From positions 1 through 9,379 of the forward strand of contig CAJWIZ010000016.1 of NCBI GenBank assembly GCA_913041805.1: 9,379 nt of DNA. Direction: 5' to 3'. The DNA is from an uncultured Prochlorococcus sp. (GTDB taxonomy: Bacteria > Cyanobacteriota > Cyanobacteriia > PCC-6307 > Cyanobiaceae). This document shows positions 5,826 through 9,379 of the stretch, in pieces (position 1 is the stretch's first letter; the number at the start of each line of letters is the position of its first letter). The notes below the pieces were generated by a model. It had not been told where the DNA came from. It saw only the letters and a program-made list of their open reading frames with translations, and made no database searches. A program made the position numbers and the translations under genes.

Positions 5826-7289
5826 ATGACCACTGCTTTGCATTCGCCTCCTAGGAAGCGAACCAATCGTCTTCAAGAGGCCAGCCTTTTAGAAGGACCA
5901 ATGCTTTTGCTGAGAAGCATTCGTGGATTTAACTCTAATCGCTCTTTGATGTGGTTAGCTTGTGTACCTATTGCTTTTTTAGGTTTAGGTCTGTTCAATC
6001 TTTCGGCACATGCTGCTGATTTGCCAGATTTAAATGCTGCATTCTTGGCCAATAATCTTTGGCTATTAATAGCAACGATACTTGTTATTTTCATGAATGC
6101 TGGTTTTGCAATGGTTGAAGCTGGTATGTGTAGGCAAAAGAATGCAGTCAATATTTTGGCTAAAAACCTTTTTGTTTTTGCATTGGCTGTAACCGCATAT
6201 TGGTTTGTTGGTTATTCAATAATGTATGGAGATGCAGTGGCTGCCGGTTGGCTGTTTTTTAGCGGTCTCTTCTTTGACCCCACTGTTACGCCTGAAATTA
6301 TTGGTGAAGCTGGCCTAGTTCCTACTGTTGACTTTCTCTTCCAAGCTGCTTTTGCTGGTACTGCTGCCACAATTGTTTCTGGGCTTGTTGCTGAGCGCGT
6401 GAAATTTGGAGAGTTTGTAGTTTTTTCTTTGATACTTACAGCAGTTATTTATCCAGTTTCAGGAAGCTGGCAGTGGAACGGTGGCTGGCTCAGTGAAGCT
6501 GGTTTTATTGATTTTGCAGGTTCTTCTATTGTTCACTCTGTTGGTGCCTGGGCTGGCCTTGTCGGTGCAATGCTGCTTGGTCCTCGTATTGGCAAATTTG
6601 TTGATGGCAAGGCTCAAGCAATGCCTGGGCACAATATGGCTATAGCAACACTTGGGGCACTAGTCCTCTGGATTGGGTGGTATGGCTTTAATCCTGGTTC
6701 GCAGTTAGCTATGGACCAATGGGTGCCCTATGTTGCTGTCACTACAACTCTTGCAGCTGCAGGAGGAGCGATTGGTGCAACTGTTGTTTCAACTTTGACC
6801 TCTGGAAAACCAGATTTGACCATGATTATTAATGGGATACTTGCAGGCTTGGTCAGCATTACCGCTGGTTGTGCGAATTTAACGATGGCAGGTGCTTGGC
6901 TGGCTGGTTTAGTAGGTGGTGTAATTGTTGTATTTTCTGTATCTGCTCTTGATTCCTTAGGGATTGATGATCCTGTTGGTGCTTTTTCAGTTCATGGTGT
7001 TTGTGGAATTTGGGGCACATTAGTTATTGGACTTTGGGGGTATGACATTCAAGGCTCTGGAGCTGGTCTTGGTCTTTTGACAGGTGGTGGTATTGGCCAG
7101 CTTTGGATACAGATTATTGGATGTCTGGCTTATGCCATATGGACTGTGGTGACTTGTTGGTTGGCTTGGTCAATTATTGGCGGACTCTTTGGAGGTATTC
7201 GAGTCTCTGAATCTGAAGAAATTCAAGGTTTAGATATCGGTGAGCATGGCATGGAGGCTTATCCAGACTTTGCTTCTTCTGGTAATTAA
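5826..7289 (+). CDS. amt1: Ammonium transporter (Amt/MEP/Rh family), Amt1 type
   Basis: This 487-residue inner-membrane channel takes up ammonium, the preferred nitrogen source of these cells. Residues 42-63 are hydrophobic and end in AHA before ADLPDLN, a clear signal peptide with likely cleavage after A63 or nearby, as in E. coli AmtB. About 11 membrane helices follow. Key residues are present: the twin pore histidines H237 (in DFAGSSIVH, 229-237) and H390 (in FSVHGVCGIWG, 387-397), D229 matching AmtB D160, W217 for W148, the gate phenylalanines F176 and F288 (in IGWYGFNPGS, 283-292), and W285 for W212. The cytosolic tail (about 458-487) is where a PII protein (GlnK/GlnB) would be expected to contact. 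The start at 5826 puts 41 residues ahead of the signal core; M26 or M42 are possible alternative starts, but the long form resembles remembered picocyanobacterial entries. It has its own leader with an NtcA-like motif and a terminator downstream. Confidence 0.97.
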   Translation: MTTALHSPPRKRTNRLQEASLLEGPMLLLRSIRGFNSNRSLMWLACVPIAFLGLGLFNLSAHAADLPDLNAAFLANNLWLLIATILVIFMNAGFAMVEAGMCRQKNAVNILAKNLFVFALAVTAYWFVGYSIMYGDAVAAGWLFFSGLFFDPTVTPEIIGEAGLVPTVDFLFQAAFAGTAATIVSGLVAERVKFGEFVVFSLILTAVIYPVSGSWQWNGGWLSEAGFIDFAGSSIVHSVGAWAGLVGAMLLGPRIGKFVDGKAQAMPGHNMAIATLGALVLWIGWYGFNPGSQLAMDQWVPYVAVTTTLAAAGGAIGATVVSTLTSGKPDLTMIINGILAGLVSITAGCANLTMAGAWLAGLVGGVIVVFSVSALDSLGIDDPVGAFSVHGVCGIWGTLVIGLWGYDIQGSGAGLGLLTGGGIGQLWIQIIGCLAYAIWTVVTCWLAWSIIGGLFGGIRVSESEEIQGLDIGEHGMEAYPDFASSGN

Positions 7290-7311
7290 ATTGATTCAAG
7301 ATCTAATTTTT

Positions 7312-7343
7312 AAAAAGCCTGGTTTATTACCAGGCTTTTTTTT
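7312..7343 (+). terminator. Intrinsic terminator after amt1
   Basis: An 11-bp stem AAAAAGCCTGG/CCAGGCTTTTT with a 7-base TTTATTA loop is followed by further T residues. It starts 22 bases after the amt1 stop codon and is 53 bases upstream of ispH, so ispH should have its own promoter. The A-run on the left arm could let it work weakly in both directions. Confidence 0.93.
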
Positions 7344-7396
7344 CGTTAATATTGACTCCCTAAGAAATTGCCTGCAAAGGTGTAGTCTCCTCAGAT

Positions 7397-8611
7397 ATGG
7401 ACACTCAAGCCTTTAAGCGTTCGCTACATCAATCCGATCGCTACAACAGGAGGGGTTTTGGATCTCCTGCTAAACGAGCTCAAGCACTTGAGAAGGTTTA
7501 TCAGAGCAATTTAATCGGTTCAATTCGAGATAATGGTTACCTTCTGGAACATGGCAGATTGACAGTAAAGCTTGCAGAAGCATTTGGATTTTGTTGGGGT
7601 GTTGAGAGGGCTGTTGCTATGGCTTATGAAACCAGAAGGCATTATCCAAATGAGCAAATTTGGATAACTAATGAGATTATTCACAACCCTTCAGTGAATG
7701 ATCATTTGCGCAAAATGAATGTCCGCTTTATTTCGGCTGAGGACGGTCTAAAAGATTTTTCTGATGTAGAGAATGGTGATGTTGTGATATTGCCTGCGTT
7801 TGGCGCGACTGTTCAAGAGATGCAACTTCTCCATGAACGGGGTTGTCATATTATTGATACTACTTGTCCTTGGGTGTCAAAGGTTTGGCATACCGTTGAA
7901 AAGCATAAGAAGCATACTTTTACCTCAATTATTCATGGCAAATATAAGCATGAGGAAACCCTCGCAACTAGTTCATTTGCAGGAACATATTTAGTGGTTC
8001 TAGATCTTGATGAGGCGAAATATGTGGCCAATTATATTCTTGGAAAAGGTGACCGTGATGAATTTCTCCAGAGATTTGCAAAAGCATCTTCTCCGGGGTT
8101 TGACCCTGATAAAGATTTAAATCGAATTGGAGTAGCTAATCAAACAACAATGCTGAAGAGTGAAACTGAAGAAATAGGCCGATTATTTGAAATGACTATG
8201 CTTAAAAAGAATGGACCTAAAGAGCTTAATGACCATTTTCTTGCTTTTAATACTATCTGTGATGCTACTGAAGAGCGACAAGGAGCAATGTTCTCTTTGG
8301 TTGATGAGCCTTTAGATATGCTTGTTGTTATAGGTGGATTTAACTCTTCTAATACAACCCATCTTCAGGAGATTGCCATTAGTAGAGGACTTCGATCTTT
8401 CCATATAGATGCACCAGAAAGAATATCTGAAGTAGATAACACTATTACTCATATGCCTCTAGGAAAGTCTTTAATAATGGAAGAAAACTTTTTACCTTCT
8501 GGAACTGTATCGGTTGGCATTACTTCAGGTGCTTCTACCCCAGATAGGGTCGTGGAGCATGTGATTCAAAAATTGATGAAGCTAAGTGAAAAGAAAGCTT
8601 TAATATCTTGA
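7397..8611 (+). CDS. ispH: 4-hydroxy-3-methylbut-2-enyl diphosphate reductase (IspH/LytB), cyanobacterial/plant type
   Basis: This iron-sulfur enzyme makes the last step of the MEP pathway, reducing HMBPP to IPP and DMAPP for carotenoids, the phytyl chain of chlorophyll, and quinones; electrons probably come from ferredoxin in phototrophs. The 404-residue length fits the cyanobacterial and plastid class, longer than the about 315 residues of E. coli, with an N-terminal extension of about 54 residues before the core. The cluster cysteines are C66 ([10 protein letters not shown]), C157 (DTTCPWV) and C288 ([11 protein letters not shown]). The HGKYKHEET stretch (180-188) and NQTTM (248-252) hold the substrate-binding and catalytic region, and GGFNSSNT (313-320) and SGAST (377-381) bind diphosphate. 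C150 is an extra cysteine. The ATG at 7397 has an AAAGG about 17 bases upstream, too far for a good Shine-Dalgarno site. It stands alone between a terminator and a 185-base gap. Confidence 0.98.
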   Translation: MDTQAFKRSLHQSDRYNRRGFGSPAKRAQALEKVYQSNLIGSIRDNGYLLEHGRLTVKLAEAFGFCWGVERAVAMAYETRRHYPNEQIWITNEIIHNPSVNDHLRKMNVRFISAEDGLKDFSDVENGDVVILPAFGATVQEMQLLHERGCHIIDTTCPWVSKVWHTVEKHKKHTFTSIIHGKYKHEETLATSSFAGTYLVVLDLDEAKYVANYILGKGDRDEFLQRFAKASSPGFDPDKDLNRIGVANQTTMLKSETEEIGRLFEMTMLKKNGPKELNDHFLAFNTICDATEERQGAMFSLVDEPLDMLVVIGGFNSSNTTHLQEIAISRGLRSFHIDAPERISEVDNTITHMPLGKSLIMEENFLPSGTVSVGITSGASTPDRVVEHVIQKLMKLSEKKALIS

Positions 8612-8615
8612 ACCA

Positions 8616-8705
8616 TTGTTTTGTTTTTCAGAGCACTATTTAAGGCGAGAGCTTGATGAAGAATTAAAATTAAATTCCAATGCTCAGTGGTCAGAGACAC
8701 TTTAG
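8616..8705 (+). other. Candidate 29-codon small ORF or gene remnant after ispH
   Basis: Starting from TTG at 8616 (4 bases after the ispH stop) the frame reads 29 codons to TAG at 8703-8705. The peptide contains EHYLRRELDEELKLNSNA followed by QWSETL, a charged, helix-like composition that looks protein-coding rather than random. There is no ATG and no Shine-Dalgarno site. It may be translated by coupling to ispH, be the remnant of a longer gene, or be chance. The rest of the 185-base gap (8612-8796) shows no clear terminator or other gene. Confidence 0.25.
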
Positions 8706-8796
8706 AAATTGTTTGTTATTTAGAACTTGCTTCTTGGCCTCTAGTGCGTTATTTGAGCTAAAGCAAGTAAGATGTTTTGGCTGATACTTAGTCCAG

Positions 8797-9357
8797 ATGG
8801 AAGACAGTGAATCTCAAGTGAGCTCAACACCTAATCTAAATGCCTCGAAGGCTCCTCAGAAAGTTGAGGTTGTTGTGCAGAGTCCCAATGCACAGGGAGA
8901 AATAAATATCACGGCTGAATTGGCGGTTTTTTTGCTTCGCATAGGCTTTTGTCTTTTCATGGTTCATCATGGATTAGAGAAGTTTCAAGATCCTGAAGGA
9001 TTTGCTGAGTTTGTAGTAGGTAAATATCTGGGATTCCTTCCTGGTAATCCAGTTTTATGGACTTATGCCGCTGCAGCGACTCAAATCATTTGCCCTATTG
9101 GGCTTGCGATTGGCTTCTTTGCAAGGATCTCGGCACTTGGCCTTTTCTCAACAATGATATTCGCTGTTTATTTTCATCTTATTGACACCGGATTAGAGGG
9201 GTTCCCTTTAGCAGTAGTCGAAAATCATAATTATAATTTTGAATTGTCTGCTATTTATGCAGCAATAGCCTTTTATTTTGCATGTGCTGGCCCTGGAAGG
9301 TTGGCTGCCTTTAGAAAAACAAATACAATTACATATTATCCAAAGAGTGAAAGCTAA
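8797..9357 (+). CDS. DoxX-family integral membrane protein
   Basis: The 186-residue protein has a hydrophilic N-terminal tail of about 38 residues, rich in Ser, Gln, Val and Pro, followed by four predicted membrane helices at about 41-60, 86-106, 109-128 and 148-166. The first helix ends in MVHHGLEKFQDPEGFAEF (55-72), the characteristic DoxX-family motif after helix 1, and the last is followed by the short basic stretch PGRLAAFRK. DoxX relatives include the small subunit of archaeal thiosulfate:quinone oxidoreductase and the mycobacterial DoxX that works with superoxide dismutase and a sulfurtransferase; no biochemical role is known for the cyanobacterial branch. Neither companion is encoded in the window. 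The ATG at 8797 has no Shine-Dalgarno site. The extent of the tail depends on this start; no other in-frame start is better placed. The stop is 22 bases before the window end. Confidence 0.88.
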   Translation: MEDSESQVSSTPNLNASKAPQKVEVVVQSPNAQGEINITAELAVFLLRIGFCLFMVHHGLEKFQDPEGFAEFVVGKYLGFLPGNPVLWTYAAAATQIICPIGLAIGFFARISALGLFSTMIFAVYFHLIDTGLEGFPLAVVENHNYNFELSAIYAAIAFYFACAGPGRLAAFRKTNTITYYPKSES

Positions 9358-9379
9358 ACTTTGAATTAACTTAGTAAAT

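Noticed and set aside
7352..7386. TTGACT at 7352-7357 with TGTAGT at 7381-7386 as an ispH promoter.
   Set aside because: The spacer is 23 bases, too long for a sigma-70 promoter, and no other -10 box fits.
1..9379. A novel multi-gene system, mobile element, CRISPR array or defence island.
   Set aside because: Apart from the two small unknown proteins and the DoxX gene, every larger gene is a recognisable core function, and no direct repeats, transposase or integrase were seen.

Overview
This window looks like core chromosome of a marine picocyanobacterium, most likely Prochlorococcus (a low-light-type genome of intermediate, AT-leaning base composition) or a close Synechococcus relative. The clues are protein-level: a cyanobacterial/plant-type IspH of about 400 residues, an Amt1 ammonium transporter of the cyanobacterial kind with a secretion signal, a MurJ flippase with cyanobacterial sequence quirks, a DUF3181-like protein, and short intergenic spaces with few Shine-Dalgarno sites. 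The genus call is from family resemblance in memory, not from a search.

Left part, minus strand: a tRNA-Arg(ACG) with its own terminator, then glyA (serine hydroxymethyltransferase), then cinA, which starts 16 bases after glyA and runs off the left edge. The cinA start is a TTG codon.

Middle: two small plus-strand cyanobacterial proteins of unknown function (96 and 87 residues, 25 bases apart, probably one transcript) converge on minus-strand murJ and overlap its 3' end by 14 bases. murJ is divergent from sfsA, with an 82-base shared upstream region that carries an inverted repeat next to the murJ ribosome binding site.

Right part, all plus strand: sfsA, amt1 (ammonium uptake), ispH (last step of the MEP isoprenoid pathway) and a DoxX-family membrane protein. 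The amt1 leader is the most structured non-coding stretch: it has an NtcA-like motif, a possible -10 box, and an 18-base perfect palindrome followed by a T-rich run, all within 100 bases of the start codon. A clear intrinsic terminator separates amt1 from ispH. A 29-codon open frame of coding-like composition sits just after ispH.

The genes are housekeeping functions (one-carbon metabolism, cell wall, nitrogen uptake, isoprenoids) and do not form one pathway. I see no mobile element, CRISPR array, defence island or other novel multi-gene system. The observations worth a second look are regulatory (amt1 and murJ leaders) and lineage-specific protein variation (MurJ).
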